Source of the DNA: Bifidobacterium breve | GTDB lineage: Bacteria; Actinomycetota; Thermoleophilia; Gaiellales; F1-60-MAGs149 | Direction of reading: 5' to 3' | Assembly (NCBI GenBank): GCA_945877865.1 | Contig: CAMDVX010000003.1 | Location: 1-36,864, forward strand | Length of the DNA stretch: 36,864 nucleotides | Shown here: piece by piece, positions 1 to 9,059 of the stretch | Layout: each line of letters begins with the position of its first letter | How positions within the stretch are numbered: the stretch's first letter is position 1 | Notes under the pieces: generated by a model | Seen by the model: only the letters and a program-made list of their open reading frames with translations | Database searches by the model: none | What the model was told of the DNA's origin: nothing | Program-made: the position numbers and the translations under genes

Positions 1-3000
1 GGCAGCGACCGCTCGCCGGCGACGTTGACTGCGATCGTCGTAAACCAGTACGTCGTCCCATCGACGAGGCCTGTGATCGTGCACGTCCCGCTCGCTCCGC
101 TGATCCCGCACGAGTGCACCCCATCGCTCGCCATGATGGTCAGCGAGGCGGCACCCGCGACGGGTGACGCAACAGTCACCGTGGCTGTCCCCGGGCTGAC
201 GACCGCCGTCGGGGCCACCGTCGGGCCGGCGAAGGTGTAGTTGATTGGCCACGTGCCGTAGGTCCCCGGCACGGTGCCCCAGCCGGTCGCCGAGCGCAGG
301 ACGTGAATGGTGGCGTTAGGCGCGGTGCCGTAGACGCTGCTACCGCTGCTTGATGGCGAATCGCCTCGAAAGTAGATATCGCGGAGGTTGGGAACGTCAA
401 GAAAGTAGATTCCCCGGTGATCACTTGTCGGCCGGGCGGTGGTGAGGCCGCTGCCGAAGCTGACCCAGGCGAGGTTCGGTATGCGGTGGAAGTGGTCGCC
501 GATGAAGGTGACGCTGTCAGGCAGCGCGACGCTGCGCAGCCGTGCCGCGTCGGAAAACGTGCCCCATCCCAGGCTCGCAATACCCTCTTCGACTACGACC
601 GTCAGCATCGTCGCTCCGCCGAAACCCGAGTTCTGAATCGCGCGCACCGTCAGCGGCGATCCTCCGGGCGGCGTTACGGTCGCCGGCACGACGACGTGGT
701 CGGGCAGGTCTGCGGTATAGCCATTGCTCGGTACGTACGCCACCGAACCCGGCGTGACGTACACGTACTTGATGCCGCCCTGCACGAGGGTATGGCCCGT
801 GATGGGATCCGACGCCGGCGACACCGGTGAATCGCCGCTCGAGTTGCGCCCAACCGCCGTAAACGTGTGCGCCACATCGTCCGCGAGCGCGTTCAGAAAG
901 CACGATCCCGACTGGCCGGTGATGGTGCAGGTAGCACCACCTGGACTAGCCGTGACTACCACCGACAGCGCATTGTGCACCGGCGTCGCGACCGTCACCT
1001 TGACGATCGCCGTCGTCCAGCCCTGATTGCACGCTTGGAGGTTCTCGGAATCTGCCAACGAGCACATCTCGACCGTCGGCTTGACCGGCGCCGTATCGGG
1101 CGTGGGGGTGATCGGCAGCGCAGCGGTCATCACATTCCCGCTCGTCGAGACAGCGACGAAGCGACCCTCCCCGAACGTGAGGCTCGACCACCCGCTTGAG
1201 TAATCCCTGCTGCTGTTGCCGCTGTCGCCAAGCTCCTCCTGCCAGGTAATGCCATCCCTGCTGGACGCCACCATGTCGTGCCAGTTGAGGACCCACTGGC
1301 CGATCTGCGTCCACACGCCGTTGCCATACTCCGACCCCCCCCACGGGAGCATCCACCGCATGGCCGGCGGAGAGCGTAGCGTCCAATTGACCCCATCGGG
1401 GCTCCACTTGATGATGCCGTTCTGAGCAGCCCAGAGGTAGTTCCCGTTGCCGTAGGAGATGTGCGAGCCCGAGTCGTACTGACCGAGATAGCTACTTGAC
1501 TGTATCGTCCAGACGATGCCGTCCGGGCTCGTCGCAACGTGTTGGTAGGCGACCGCTACGAAGAGGTTATCTCCGTACACCACGTCATTCCAGATGTCTA
1601 AGCTACCCGTATCGGCCCGCAGAGTCCACGAGGCTCCATCCGTGCTCGTCATGAAGCGCCCATTCCGCCCCACCACCACGAATCGCCCATTGCCGAACGT
1701 GAGATGTGAGCCCCAGTCGATCATGGTGCGGTTGCCTGACGACCACGTGTCGCCATGATCCGTCGTCACGGCCCAGTCGTCGCCGCTCATCACGACAAAC
1801 CGCCCGTTGCCATAGGCCACGTCGATCGAGCCGTCCCAGCTGAGTCGCCAGGCCGGCCCGGTCTTCGTCGTCCAGGTGACACCGTCCGGGCTGGTCATGA
1901 CGGCCCCGCTTGGGCCAATCGCCATGAAGATGCCATCCCCGTAGGTGACCGCTTTCCACCAGCTCAAGCTCGCCGGTGTCCGGACCGTCCAGCCCGCGTC
2001 GGTCCAGGCAAGCGGGATGCCACCGATCGTGCCCGGGACCACCCAACCGTCCGTGTACGTCGAGACGTGCGCAGTCGCAGCAGCGTGGCTGCCAGCGAAC
2101 GCGTCGGCTGCAGCCGTCGGCGCGCTGCCAAGCAGGCTCACGTTCGTCAGCGTCGGAATGCTTGCAAACGCCTGCGCACCAATCGTCGCGACATCCGCAG
2201 CCAGCGTCACTGCACCCGTTAGCCCCGTCGCGCCGCTAAATGCGTTCGCGCCAATCGTCGTGACGCCCGCCGGAATCGTCAGCGACCCCGTGAGACCCGT
2301 ATCGCCCGCGAACGCACCCGCACCGATGGCGGTGACCGCACAGCCCGCCGCGCACACCGTGCCCGCCACGGTCGCGCTCGTCGGCAGCGTCCAATCGTGC
2401 GCCACGACGCTGCTTGGCCCGGTCAGCGTAATCGTCTCCGGTCGCGTGCCATTGGCCGACCACGCCACGCCGCTGACAGGATCCGTGCCCGTCGTGGGGT
2501 TCGGCGTGACTGCCGACGAGGCGCTCGATGGCGCCGAATCCGTCGAGCCGTTGTTCGCCTTCGCCGTAAACGCGTACGACGCACCATTTACGAGACCGCT
2601 AATCGTGCAACGATCCGCCGTCGCGCTGATGGCGCACGTCGTCGTCGGATCACCATTGACGGCAATCTGCACCGAGTAGCCCGCGCTGACCGGCGCACCC
2701 ACGACGACCACCGCAGCCGCATTACGCGCAATTGCCGTCGGTGCAGACGGCACCGCAATTGGCCGCACCCCTGCCGAGGCAGGCGACGGCGACGAGGAAC
2801 CATCCGCATTCGACGCCACCACGACAAACCCGTACGCCTGATTGCCGAGCCCCGACACCGTGCAGCTCGTCGCCGGCACCGTCACCGTGCACGTGCGCCC
2901 CTCGGGGACTGACGTCACCACGTACGCGGTGGCAGGCGCGCCGCTCGACGCCGCGGTCACCGTCACAGCCGCCGACGCAGCGCCTGCCACCGCCGACGGC

Positions 3001-6000
3001 GCCACCACCGCATCGGGCGCCAACATGTCCGACGTCGCCACGACCGACGAGCCTGTTCCAACCGCCGCAAACACCCCGTTGCCATACGCCACGCCCATCC
3101 AGCTCACGCTGCCCGGCAGCGTCTCGCTCGACCACGTCACCCCATCTGCGCTCGTCATCGCCCGATTCGACGCAGGCCCATCCGACACCGCCACAAAGCG
3201 ACCGTTGCCATACGCCACGGATTCCCACTGCGAGGCGGCCGCCGCCGCCCGTGGGGACCACGCCACGCCATCCACGCTCGTCATCACCTGCCACTGCAGC
3301 GAGTCATACCCCACCGCCACATACACGCCCCCACCGTATGCCACGGACCGCCAATCGCTAAACACGCCTCGGCTCGACGACCAGGACACGCCGTCATCCG
3401 TGCTGACTGCCACCCGATGAGCACCACTCGTCGCAACCGCCACAAAGCGCCCGTCGCCGTACGTGACCGCGCGCCAGCTATCTCCCGCATCGCCGCCCAA
3501 CACCGCCCGCAAGGTCCAGCTCGCACCATCGGTGCTCGTCATCACCGCGCCCGCCAGCCCGACCGCCACGAACGTTCCGTGCCCAAACGCCACGCTGCGC
3601 CACGACGCCACCGGAGCCGTCTGACGCACCCAAGTCGCACCATCGCTGCTCGTCATCACCGCGCCCGCCTGCCCGACCGCCACAAACTGCCCCGCGCCAA
3701 ACGCAACCCGATACCACGCCGCCGCCGACCCCGGCACCGTTCGCGCCGTCCACGTCAACCCGTCGACGCTGCTCATCGCCCCACCATCAAGACCGACCGC
3801 CACAAAGACCCCACCGCCGAACGCGACATCAGACCAGGTATGCACTCCGGCTGCATGCGCAATCCAGCGGCTCGGCGTCACGCTCGCCGATGCGGCCGAT
3901 GCCGCCGACGCACCATCCGCATTCGACGCCACCGCCGTAAACGTGTAGGCCGTCCCGTTGGCCAGACCTGTCACTACACACGATCCTGCTGCACCCGACA
4001 CCACGCACGTCTGCGACCCGCTGCCGCTCGCGGTCACCAGATACGACACCGGCACGCCACCCGAGCCCGCTGCCATCGTCACCGTCGCCCGAGCATTCCC
4101 CGCGTAGACGACCGGCGTCACCGGCACGCCCGGCGGATACAGCGGCGTCACGCTGTTGGAGGCCACGGAAGCCGACGAGGTGCCCGCGCTGTTGGTCGCG
4201 GTCGCGGTAAACGTATGCGGCACAATCGACAGCCCCGACACCACGCAGCTACCCGACGCGCCCGTCACCGTGCACGTCGCCCCACCCGGGCTTTCCGTCA
4301 CCAAAAACGACGCTGCCACCCCACCCGAGCCCGACCCTGCAGCCACCGTCACCGTCGCGCTGCTACTGCCCCGCACCGCCACCGGCGCCGCCGGCACATC
4401 CGGCACCGGCAACGGCGTCGCTGCGCTCGACGCCAACGACGCCGACGTCGCACCCGCCAGATTCGACGCCACCGTCGTAAACGTATACGCCACACCATTC
4501 GTCAAGCCCGACACCTCACACATGCCCGAAGCACCCGACACCGAACACGTAACCGCGCCAGGCGACGACGTCACCACAAACCCCGTCGGCGGCCCACCCG
4601 ACCCCGACCCCGCACCCACCGACACCCGCACAGCCCCATCACGCGCCACCACACCCGACACCACCGGTCGATCCGGCACCACATCCGGCACCACGCTATT
4701 AGACGCCGGCGACGCCACCGAATCACCCACCGCACTGCGCGCCACCGCCGAGAACGTATACGACTGATACCCAAGCCCACTCACCACACAGCTCGTCGCC
4801 GGCACCGTAATCGTGCACACCGCACCGCCCGGACTCGCCGTCACCAGATACGACACCGCCTGCGGACCATCCACCGCCGGCACCACCGACACCACCGCCG
4901 ACGCCGTCGCCGCCACCGCCACCGGCGCCGCCACCGGAGTCGGCTCCACCGTATTCGACGTCATCACCACCGAACCACTCATACCACCCAGCTGCAACGC
5001 CACGAACGTGCCATGCCCATACGCCACCGCATGCCAATTCGCCGATAGGCCCATCGACCCCGTCGTCCACGTGATCCCATCAGCGCTCATCATGTAAGCG
5101 GCCCCAACCCCATACACCGCCACAAAATGCCCATTGCCAAACGCAATCGACTGCCCATTCTGACCACCCGACACCGCGCGCCTCGTCCACGTCACCCCAT
5201 CCGGACTCGTCAGCGCATCGTCGGCGTGATCATTCGTCACCACAAACAGCCCATTGCCATACGCCACCCCAGCAAACGTTGACGAAATCGGCGTCGCCCG
5301 CGCCGTCCACGACACACCATCCGTGCTCGTCATCACCTGATCAACCGCCGGCACGCTCGACCCCGTCTGCGCCACCGCCACAAACCGCCCATTGCCATAC
5401 GTCACCGCCTGCCACGGATTGCTCGCCGCAGCCACCCGCGCCGTCCACGTCACCCCATCCGGACTCGTCATCACCCGATTACCCGACCCACCCGCCGCCA
5501 CCGCCACAAACTGACCACCGCCATACGTCACCTCGGCCCAATACATCGACGCTGCCGACGAAGGCGACGACCGCGCAGTCCACGTCACACCATCCGGACT
5601 CGACGCCACCACCCCATTCGCACCCACCGCCACAAACACACCAGCACCAAACGCAACCGAGTAATAATCCCCACTCGCCAAACCACTCCGCACCGTCCAC
5701 GTCACCCCATCGTCATCACTCGACATCGCCCGCGGCTCACTGTTCTCATAAATCCTGACAGCCACAAACCGACCCACCCCCGACCCCACACCCGGCCCAT
5801 ACGCCACCCCAGCCCAACTCCCCGCCACACCCGTCCGCTGAATCCACTCCGCCGGCGTCACGCTATTTGACGCCACCGACGCCAACGACGAACCATCCGC
5901 ATTCGACGCCACCGCCGTAAACGTGTACGCCGTCCCATTCAAAAGCCCCGACACCACACACGAACCCGCCGCACCCGACACCACACACGTCTGCGACCCA

Positions 6001-6545
6001 CCACCACTCGCCGTCACCAGATACGACACCGGCACGCCACCCGACCCCGCCACCACCGTCACCGACGCACTCCGCGAACCCGCCACCGCCACCACCGACG
6101 CCGGCACACCCGGCGGCGACAACGGCAGATAGGTATACGCCCCTACCTCCGTCACAGCGGCGCCAGCCTGCGTCACGGTCACATCAACCAGCCCCGAGGC
6201 CGCGCCCGCCGGCGTCGTAAACGTCACCTGCGTCGCGGAATCCACCGAGACGCCCGTCGCTGCCACACCATCGACCGTGACCGTCACGGGTGCGGCAAAG
6301 CCCGTGCCCGCCATCCTCACCACGGTGCCACCCGCAACGCTCCCCGCTGACGGCGTCAGCGTGCTGATGGTTGGCGGCACCGGGCTCGCATCAGCGGTCG
6401 CCGCGATCAGCACGAGCACGAGCATCACGCAGACCGCAAGCAGCTCCGACAGGCCAAACGGCAGCCGCCGCCGCCAGCGGCCACCACGGCTCGGCTCAAG
6501 CGAGCCGCCACCGTCGACCCGATCGGCAGCTCCACCGGGCTCCAT
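1..6545 (-). CDS. Giant modular surface protein, C-terminus beyond window
   Basis: One open frame runs from the ATG at 6545 to the window edge, about 2,180 codons with no stop. Residues about 1-34 are basic and end in a hydrophobic stretch (AVCVMLVLVLIAA), a signal anchor or signal peptide. A TIG/IPT domain follows (about 53-138), then Fn3, propeller 1, four Fn3, propeller 2, two Fn3, a BspA-type leucine-rich stretch, propeller 3, Fn3, a second leucine-rich stretch and Fn3 at the edge. Nearly every Fn3 has two cysteines about 8 residues apart before an SGLxxGxxYxF strand, a likely disulfide. TIG, Fn3 and BspA-type repeats are known from adhesins, so an extracellular binding role is inferred; ligand unknown. 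No strong Shine-Dalgarno precedes the ATG; an in-frame GTG lies directly before it. Any wall anchor would lie beyond the window. Confidence 0.88.
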   Translation of the reverse strand, partial: MEPGGAADRVDGGGSLEPSRGGRWRRRLPFGLSELLAVCVMLVLVLIAATADASPVPPTISTLTPSAGSVAGGTVVRMAGTGFAAPVTVTVDGVAATGVSVDSATQVTFTTPAGAASGLVDVTVTQAGAAVTEVGAYTYLPLSPPGVPASVVAVAGSRSASVTVVAGSGGVPVSYLVTASGGGSQTCVVSGAAGSCVVSGLLNGTAYTFTAVASNADGSSLASVASNSVTPAEWIQRTGVAGSWAGVAYGPGVGSGVGRFVAVRIYENSEPRAMSSDDDGVTWTVRSGLASGDYYSVAFGAGVFVAVGANGVVASSPDGVTWTARSSPSSAASMYWAEVTYGGGQFVAVAAGGSGNRVMTSPDGVTWTARVAAASNPWQAVTYGNGRFVAVAQTGSSVPAVDQVMTSTDGVSWTARATPISSTFAGVAYGNGLFVVTNDHADDALTSPDGVTWTRRAVSGGQNGQSIAFGNGHFVAVYGVGAAYMMSADGITWTTGSMGLSANWHAVAYGHGTFVALQLGGMSGSVVMTSNTVEPTPVAAPVAVAATASAVVSVVPAVDGPQAVSYLVTASPGGAVCTITVPATSCVVSGLGYQSYTFSAVARSAVGDSVASPASNSVVPDVVPDRPVVSGVVARDGAVRVSVGAGSGSGGPPTGFVVTSSPGAVTCSVSGASGMCEVSGLTNGVAYTFTTVASNLAGATSASLASSAATPLPVPDVPAAPVAVRGSSSATVTVAAGSGSGGVAASFLVTESPGGATCTVTGASGSCVVSGLSIVPHTFTATATNSAGTSSASVASNSVTPLYPPGVPVTPVVYAGNARATVTMAAGSGGVPVSYLVTASGSGSQTCVVSGAAGSCVVTGLANGTAYTFTAVASNADGASAASAASASVTPSRWIAHAAGVHTWSDVAFGGGVFVAVGLDGGAMSSVDGLTWTARTVPGSAAAWYRVAFGAGQFVAVGQAGAVMTSSDGATWVRQTAPVASWRSVAFGHGTFVAVGLAGAVMTSTDGASWTLRAVLGGDAGDSWRAVTYGDGRFVAVATSGAHRVAVSTDDGVSWSSSRGVFSDWRSVAYGGGVYVAVGYDSLQWQVMTSVDGVAWSPRAAAAASQWESVAYGNGRFVAVSDGPASNRAMTSADGVTWSSETLPGSVSWMGVAYGNGVFAAVGTGSSVVATSDMLAPDAVVAPSAVAGAASAAVTVTAASSGAPATAYVVTSVPEGRTCTVTVPATSCTVSGLGNQAYGFVVVASNADGSSSPSPASAGVRPIAVPSAPTAIARNAAAVVVVGAPVSAGYSVQIAVNGDPTTTCAISATADRCTISGLVNGASYAFTAKANNGSTDSAPSSASSAVTPNPTTGTDPVSGVAWSANGTRPETITLTGPSSVVAHDWTLPTSATVAGTVCAAGCAVTAIGAGAFAGDTGLTGSLTIPAGVTTIGANAFSGATGLTGAVTLAADVATIGAQAFASIPTLTNVSLLGSAPTAAADAFAGSHAAATAHVSTYTDGWVVPGTIGGIPLAWTDAGWTVRTPASLSWWKAVTYGDGIFMAIGPSGAVMTSPDGVTWTTKTGPAWRLSWDGSIDVAYGNGRFVVMSGDDWAVTTDHGDTWSSGNRTMIDWGSHLTFGNGRFVVVGRNGRFMTSTDGASWTLRADTGSLDIWNDVVYGDNLFVAVAYQHVATSPDGIVWTIQSSSYLGQYDSGSHISYGNGNYLWAAQNGIIKWSPDGVNWTLRSPPAMRWMLPWGGSEYGNGVWTQIGQWVLNWHDMVASSRDGITWQEELGDSGNSSRDYSSGWSSLTFGEGRFVAVSTSGNVMTAALPITPTPDTAPVKPTVEMCSLADSENLQACNQGWTTAIVKVTVATPVHNALSVVVTASPGGATCTITGQSGSCFLNALADDVAHTFTAVGRNSSGDSPVSPASDPITGHTLVQGGIKYVYVTPGSVAYVPSNGYTADLPDHVVVPATVTPPGGSPLTVRAIQNSGFGGATMLTVVVEEGIASLGWGTFSDAARLRSVALPDSVTFIGDHFHRIPNLAWVSFGSGLTTARPTSDHRGIYFLDVPNLRDIYFRGDSPSSSGSSVYGTAPNATIHVLRSATGWGTVPGTYGTWPINYTFAGPTVAPTAVVSPGTATVTVASPVAGAASLTIMASDGVHSCGISGASGTCTITGLVDGTTYWFTTIAVNVAGERSL
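445..650 (-). repeat. BspA-type leucine-rich repeats, block B
   Basis: A second, more divergent leucine-rich stretch with units such as LTVVVEEGIASLGWGTF, LRSVALPDSVTFIGDHF and LAWVSFGSGL, again LRR_5-like. It lies between two Fn3 domains near the left edge of the window. Confidence 0.6.
1122..1991 (-). repeat. Propeller 3: seven divergent repeats
   Basis: The third block starts with GWTVRT and ends at NVMT. Seven cores can be counted (VTYGDGIF, VAYGNGRF, LTFGNGRF, VVYGDNLF, ISYGNGNY, EYGNGVW, LTFGEGRF), with less uniform linkers than in the other two blocks. It lies between a BspA-type leucine-rich stretch and an Fn3 domain. The extra divergence suggests an older copy or a different ligand. 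Confidence 0.7.
2125..2345 (-). repeat. BspA-type leucine-rich repeats (LRR_5), block A
   Basis: The giant protein here reads as repeats of the type 'V-T-x-I-G-x-x-A-F-x-G-x-T-G-L-T-G-x-L-T-I-P', three in tandem, the signature of BspA/LRR_5 surface repeats. It sits between Fn3 domains (C-terminal side of 2505) and propeller 3. Confidence 0.7.
3030..3866 (-). repeat. Propeller 2: seven tandem repeats
   Basis: The second block has the same repeat and the same phase: it starts with RWIAH, contains seven V-A-F/Y-G-x-G-x-F-V-A-V cores, and ends at VVATS without a final DGxxW. Blades average 40 aa. It is preceded by an Fn3 domain almost identical to the one before propeller 1, so Fn3 plus propeller looks like a duplicated module. 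Confidence 0.75.
4956..5846 (-). repeat. Propeller 1: seven tandem YGNGxFVAV/DGxxW repeats
   Basis: Inside the giant surface protein, about 297 residues hold seven repeats of about 42 aa. Each has an aromatic, then V-A/T-Y/F-G-x-G-x-F-V-A-V, then M-T-S-x-D-G-V-T-W-T, resembling Asp-box/BNR-like blades. The block opens with an orphan W strand (EWIQRT) and its seventh repeat stops at MTS without DGxxW. That phase shift is what a velcro-closed seven-bladed beta-propeller needs. The repeat count is read directly; the fold is inference. Confidence 0.75.
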
Positions 6546-7250
6546 CACGCTGCCAGCCAGGTCAGTCAACCGCAAAATCCAGTGGCCCGGGCAGGTCCGT
6601 CGACTGCCCACCAGCCACGCCGGTCCGTCCTGCCATCCACGACCTTGATCCGTGGGGAGCGACTCAACCGGCGAGCATGGTGCGCGCTCCTGCAACCGCT
6701 CATGGCTTGCGATCGCTCGCTGCGAAGCGCCGCGTGCCACGCAAACCGCGCGCTGGCGGTGCGCAAGGCAACATAGTGTGAGAGCACGCGTTTCACAGGT
6801 GTCACTACGCTTCTGGCGGAGGAAATCCTGCCCACCCGACGGCGACGGCCGCCCTCATCAGCGAGCGAGCGCGGACGCTCACTGCGCGCACCCGCAAGGC
6901 CCGCGTGTGCAGGGCCATTTTGCGCGCGACACAGAGGCGAACGAGCGGACAGGAAGGCCATCCGCGACCCGCGAAGGGCCGCAACGGCCACAGGCGCGCG
7001 ACGCACGCAGATCCTGCCGCTCCTCCCGCCAAAACCTCTTGTCACAGCGATCTCCTCGCCGATGTCGTTCGGGCTGCCCCATCACCGAATGCGACAGCTC
7101 CCTAATAGCGGCGATCAACCGCGATGTTCACTCCCCCCAATGTAGCAGGATAAAAATCACAAGTGTGTGCAAGAAGTCAACCTGTCGCTAGACCACGCAC
7201 CCACGCACGAGTCCCGCTACCGCTCCACAGACCGAAACGCGCCCGCAGGC
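6546..7250. other. Intergenic, no convincing gene
   Basis: About 700 bases between the SDR stop and the giant gene start, both transcribed leftward. Short open frames exist on both strands but are low-complexity Arg/Ala/Ser-rich and resemble no protein. On the minus strand, a TATGTT hexamer (6775-6770) and a TTGACT hexamer (7179-7174) could belong to promoters for the giant gene, but neither has a matching partner at normal spacing. A long 5' leader or an unrecognised RNA is possible. Confidence 0.5.
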
Positions 7251-8054
7251 TCAGCCCTTCGGCGTGATCGGCGAATGCCGAAACATCCCCGGCGCCAGCG
7301 ACTCGCCGCCGTCAAGCACGAGCGTCTCGCCCGTCACGTACGACGCGTCGTCAGACAGCAGGAAGCGCGCCGAGCCGACGATGTCCGCGAGCGTGGCGAA
7401 CCGTCCGAGCGGAATCTCGCTCGTCATCGCATCGCGAATCGCGTCCGTGGGAAACAGGTTCGCCGAGGCCGCCTCCGTCTCGGTCGGGCCGGGAGCCAGG
7501 CAGTTGACGCGCAGACCAAGCGGCGCCCACTCCACGGCCAGGCTCTTCGTCAGGTTCCAGACGCCCGCCTTGGCCGCCGCCGAGTGCGCCGTACCGGGGT
7601 TTCCCGTCCACGCATACGTCGCGATGATGTTGAGAATCGAGCCGGTCGCAGCCGTCGCCTGCGGAAAGCCAAGCGCGAGCGCACGCGAGCAGTAGAACGT
7701 GCCGTTGAGGACGATGTCGATGACGGCCCTCCAGCCGTTTGGCGACAGGTCGACGGCGTTCGCGACGAAGTTGCCAGCCGCATTGTTGATTAGCGTGTCG
7801 GGCGCACCAAAGCGCTCCGTCACGCCGGCGAAGAAGGCCTCAACTTGGGCCGGATCGCGCACGTCGCACGTCAGCGCGACAGCCGTGCCACCCGCCGACT
7901 CGATCAACGCGACGGTCTCCTCCAGCGGCTCCACGCGGCGACCGCAGACAGCGACGCTCGCACCAAGCCCAGCCAGGTCGACGGCCATGGCGCGACCCAT
8001 GCCGCTCCCACCGCCCGTGATGGCAACTACTCGCCCCTCGATGCCTCGGCTCAT
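7251..8054 (-). CDS. SDR oxidoreductase, 2,4-dienoyl-CoA reductase-like
   Basis: 267 aa, the normal length for a short-chain dehydrogenase. The Rossmann motif TGGGSGMG is at residues 13-20 and NNAAGNF at 90-96. The usual YxxxK pair is absent (HSAAAK), but Tyr147 and Lys162 are 15 apart, as in the mammalian/peroxisomal 2,4-dienoyl-CoA reductases, whose NNAAGNF and SAxAKAGV motifs are also here. It would reduce a 2,4-dienoyl-CoA with NADPH during unsaturated fatty acid breakdown. The start overlaps the upstream gene's stop by ATGA, so the two form an operon. Crotonase and thiolase genes nearby fit a beta-oxidation role. The SDR call is firm; the substrate is likely. Confidence 0.9.
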   Translation of the reverse strand: MSRGIEGRVVAITGGGSGMGRAMAVDLAGLGASVAVCGRRVEPLEETVALIESAGGTAVALTCDVRDPAQVEAFFAGVTERFGAPDTLINNAAGNFVANAVDLSPNGWRAVIDIVLNGTFYCSRALALGFPQATAATGSILNIIATYAWTGNPGTAHSAAAKAGVWNLTKSLAVEWAPLGLRVNCLAPGPTETEAASANLFPTDAIRDAMTSEIPLGRFATLADIVGSARFLLSDDASYVTGETLVLDGGESLAPGMFRHSPITPKG

Positions 8055-8827
8055 CTCAGCTCCTCCACGTCGTCGCCCCCGGCCAGCGGCACGAGGTAGT
8101 GCTCCAGCACATCATCAGCGAAGGCCGCAGCCGGGCCCATCGCACCCTCCACCGCCTGACGAAAACGATCGGGCGAGCCGTCACGCGAGAGAATGCGGAT
8201 CGCGGCCCACAGCGACTGCGCAAGCTGCTCCAGCGGATCGCTGCCCTGTCCGGTCAGCCGAGCAGAGACCTGGCCCGCCTCCTCCTTGAGCAGCTCAAAG
8301 CGATCGCCCAGCAACGCTGCCGCATCCGCGAGCCGGTCAAGGTAGGTCGGATCCGCCACGCGCAGCCCGGTGACGAGCGGCTGCAGCGTCTCAACCGCCT
8401 GGTACGCGGCGTGCGTCGCCAGCTCGGCGCCAGCCTCGCCGAGCGACCCAGCCAGCCGCCACGCCTCCGCCAGCGCGGGCAGCGCCTCATCCACCGCCAA
8501 GGCGGCCGCCGACTCCTCCGCAGCCTCGCAGATGGCGGCGATTTCAACGACGCCGCGAATCCGCGCACGGTCGTCAAGCGGAGAGCCGGCAGCGTCGACG
8601 ACGACCCAGTCGAGCCCGTCGGAGCGTGGCACAGCACACACGAAGGACGCACCCAAGCCCGGCTGGTGCACCGGCACGATCGCCTGCGGCTGACGACCAA
8701 ATCGGCCCACAACCTGCGCTGCCGCCAGCTCGATGCCCGCCTCGTCCACGACGCGAGCGTAACCGCTTAGCGCGTTGTCCGCGCTGAGGGGAACCCCCGG
8801 GGACCGCTTGGGGTAGGATTGAGCCAT
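8051..8827 (-). CDS. Conserved-looking protein of unknown function
   Basis: 258 aa from the ATG at 8827, chosen because AGAGG lies about 9 nt upstream; a longer frame to 8866 has no usable ribosome site. No family is recognised. The first 90 residues look like a small beta-rich part (AIVPVHQPG, FVCAVPR, DWVVVDAAG), and the rest is Ala/Leu/Glu-rich and mostly helical, without membrane segments or signal peptide. It is translationally linked to the SDR gene (4-nt overlap). Its ATG overlaps the ATG of the divergent 67-aa gene in the sequence CATG. Confidence 0.7.
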   Translation of the reverse strand: MAQSYPKRSPGVPLSADNALSGYARVVDEAGIELAAAQVVGRFGRQPQAIVPVHQPGLGASFVCAVPRSDGLDWVVVDAAGSPLDDRARIRGVVEIAAICEAAEESAAALAVDEALPALAEAWRLAGSLGEAGAELATHAAYQAVETLQPLVTGLRVADPTYLDRLADAAALLGDRFELLKEEAGQVSARLTGQGSDPLEQLAQSLWAAIRILSRDGSPDRFRQAVEGAMGPAAAFADDVLEHYLVPLAGGDDVEELR

Positions 8828-9029
8828 GGCACCGACCTCTGAACAGCCAACTGCCGTTGTAACCATCTCCGACGCCGTCGTGGAGTGGCGACGCGAGACG
8901 CTCGAGCGCGCCGGCCTCGATAACGAGCGCGCTCAACGGATCGCCGCCTCCGATGCGGATCTGCACGAGGCGGTCCGCCTCCTTGAGCAGGGCTGCGCTC
9001 CCGAGCTGCTCGAGCGCATCCTGCTCTAG
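8826..9029 (+). CDS. Small helical protein, 67 aa, unknown function
   Basis: The ATG at 8826 is preceded by TAGGA about 8 nt upstream. The protein is charged and helical: WRRETLERAGLDNERAQRIA, then DLHEAVRLLEQGCAPELLERIL. I recall similar short proteins with an 'RAGL..RIA....DLHxAVxLLxxGCxPELAxRIL' pattern from actinomycetotes, so it is probably a real gene, but no function is assigned. It is divergent from the 258-aa gene with two shared bases between start codons, so any promoter must lie inside the neighbour's coding sequence. Confidence 0.7.
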   Translation: MAPTSEQPTAVVTISDAVVEWRRETLERAGLDNERAQRIAASDADLHEAVRLLEQGCAPELLERILL

Positions 9030-9059
9030 CCGAGCAGGACGCCGCCTCGCGGCGACGCC

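Noticed and set aside
1945-4767. Several plus-strand frames with regular Ala/Pro/Val/Thr repeats.
   Set aside because: They look repetitive only because the minus-strand gene is repetitive; the minus frame is continuous over 6.5 kb and gives recognisable domains.
3417-5048. A 543-codon plus-strand frame rich in Arg, His and Thr.
   Set aside because: It is antisense to the repeated Fn3/propeller region; its low-complexity composition is the mirror of the GC-biased repeats, and it lacks any domain.
3000-5900. Regularly spaced DNA repeats that might suggest a CRISPR array.
   Set aside because: Period about 120-130 bp, in frame, with variable degeneracy; they encode protein repeats and no cas genes are present.
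6566-7045. A 159-codon minus-strand frame in the 700-bp gap.
   Set aside because: The residues are Arg/Ser/Ala-rich with no domain, and several other frames of similar length overlap it on both strands.
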